From Syntrophaceae bacterium UBA2210 (GTDB taxonomy: Bacteria; Desulfobacterota; Syntrophia; Syntrophales; UBA2210): DNA of 5,636 nt. The stretch covers positions 11,192-16,827 of the forward strand of contig DCUQ01000022.1 of assembly GCA_002327865.1 (NCBI GenBank), read 5' to 3'. Shown piece by piece: positions 5,621-5,636 of this stretch. Under the pieces are notes generated by a model, which searched no databases, had not been told where the DNA came from, and saw nothing but the letters and a program-made list of their open reading frames with translations. Position numbers and translations under genes: made by a program. Within the stretch, counting starts at the first letter, position 1. Every line of letters starts with the position of its first letter.

Positions 5621-5636
5621 GTGAGACTTGCCGTAT
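5621..5636 (+). CDS. start of an unidentified gene, cut by window edge
   Basis: Only five codons are visible: GTG AGA CTT GCC GTA, read as M-R-L-A-V. The start is supported by GGAGGT (5606-5611) nine bases upstream and by a well-spaced promoter before that. Nothing can be said about the product. The gene is divergent from the metallohydrolase gene, with 196 bases between the two start codons, so shared regulation is possible. The open frame continues beyond the window. Confidence 0.6.

Overview
This is a bacterial chromosomal window of moderate GC, with AT-rich spacers. Four complete genes all read leftward (minus strand): an MBL-fold metallohydrolase, adenylate kinase (adk), elongation factor 4 (lepA) and the heme chaperone hemW. 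A fifth, rightward gene starts at the extreme right edge. The adenylate kinase has the C/H/C/C metal-binding LID known from Desulfovibrio, which together with the palindromic GTCATTCCGG-type intergenic repeats suggests a sulfate-reducer-like or other deltaproteobacterial (Desulfobacterota-type) lineage. This placement is an inference, not proven by the window.

Layout from left to right. Positions 1-102 hold a leftward sigma70-type promoter and the 5' part of a cobalamin riboswitch whose gene lies outside the window. hemW follows (145-1263). A 349-bp non-coding spacer (1264-1612) holds a long imperfect inverted repeat and an AT-rich tandem array. lepA (1613-3409) and adk (3475-4146) are separated by a short gap with a perfect 11-bp hairpin overlapping the likely lepA ribosome-binding site. 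The next spacer (4147-4533) holds two more palindromic repeat elements. The metallohydrolase (4534-5424) is followed by a divergent promoter region (5425-5620) with a perfect 14-bp palindrome over the -35 of the rightward promoter, then the first five codons of a new gene.

The genes are mostly housekeeping: nucleotide homeostasis (Adk), translation quality (LepA/EF4) and heme delivery (HemW). lepA next to hemW is an arrangement also known from Bacillus subtilis and relatives. The repeat-filled spacers suggest the genes are not one tight operon here. I found no convincing new multi-gene system. The points most worth a second look are regulatory or structural: the edge riboswitch, the adk-lepA hairpin, the tandem array that appears to carry a diverged copy of the lepA 3' end, and the palindromic operator candidate at the right edge.
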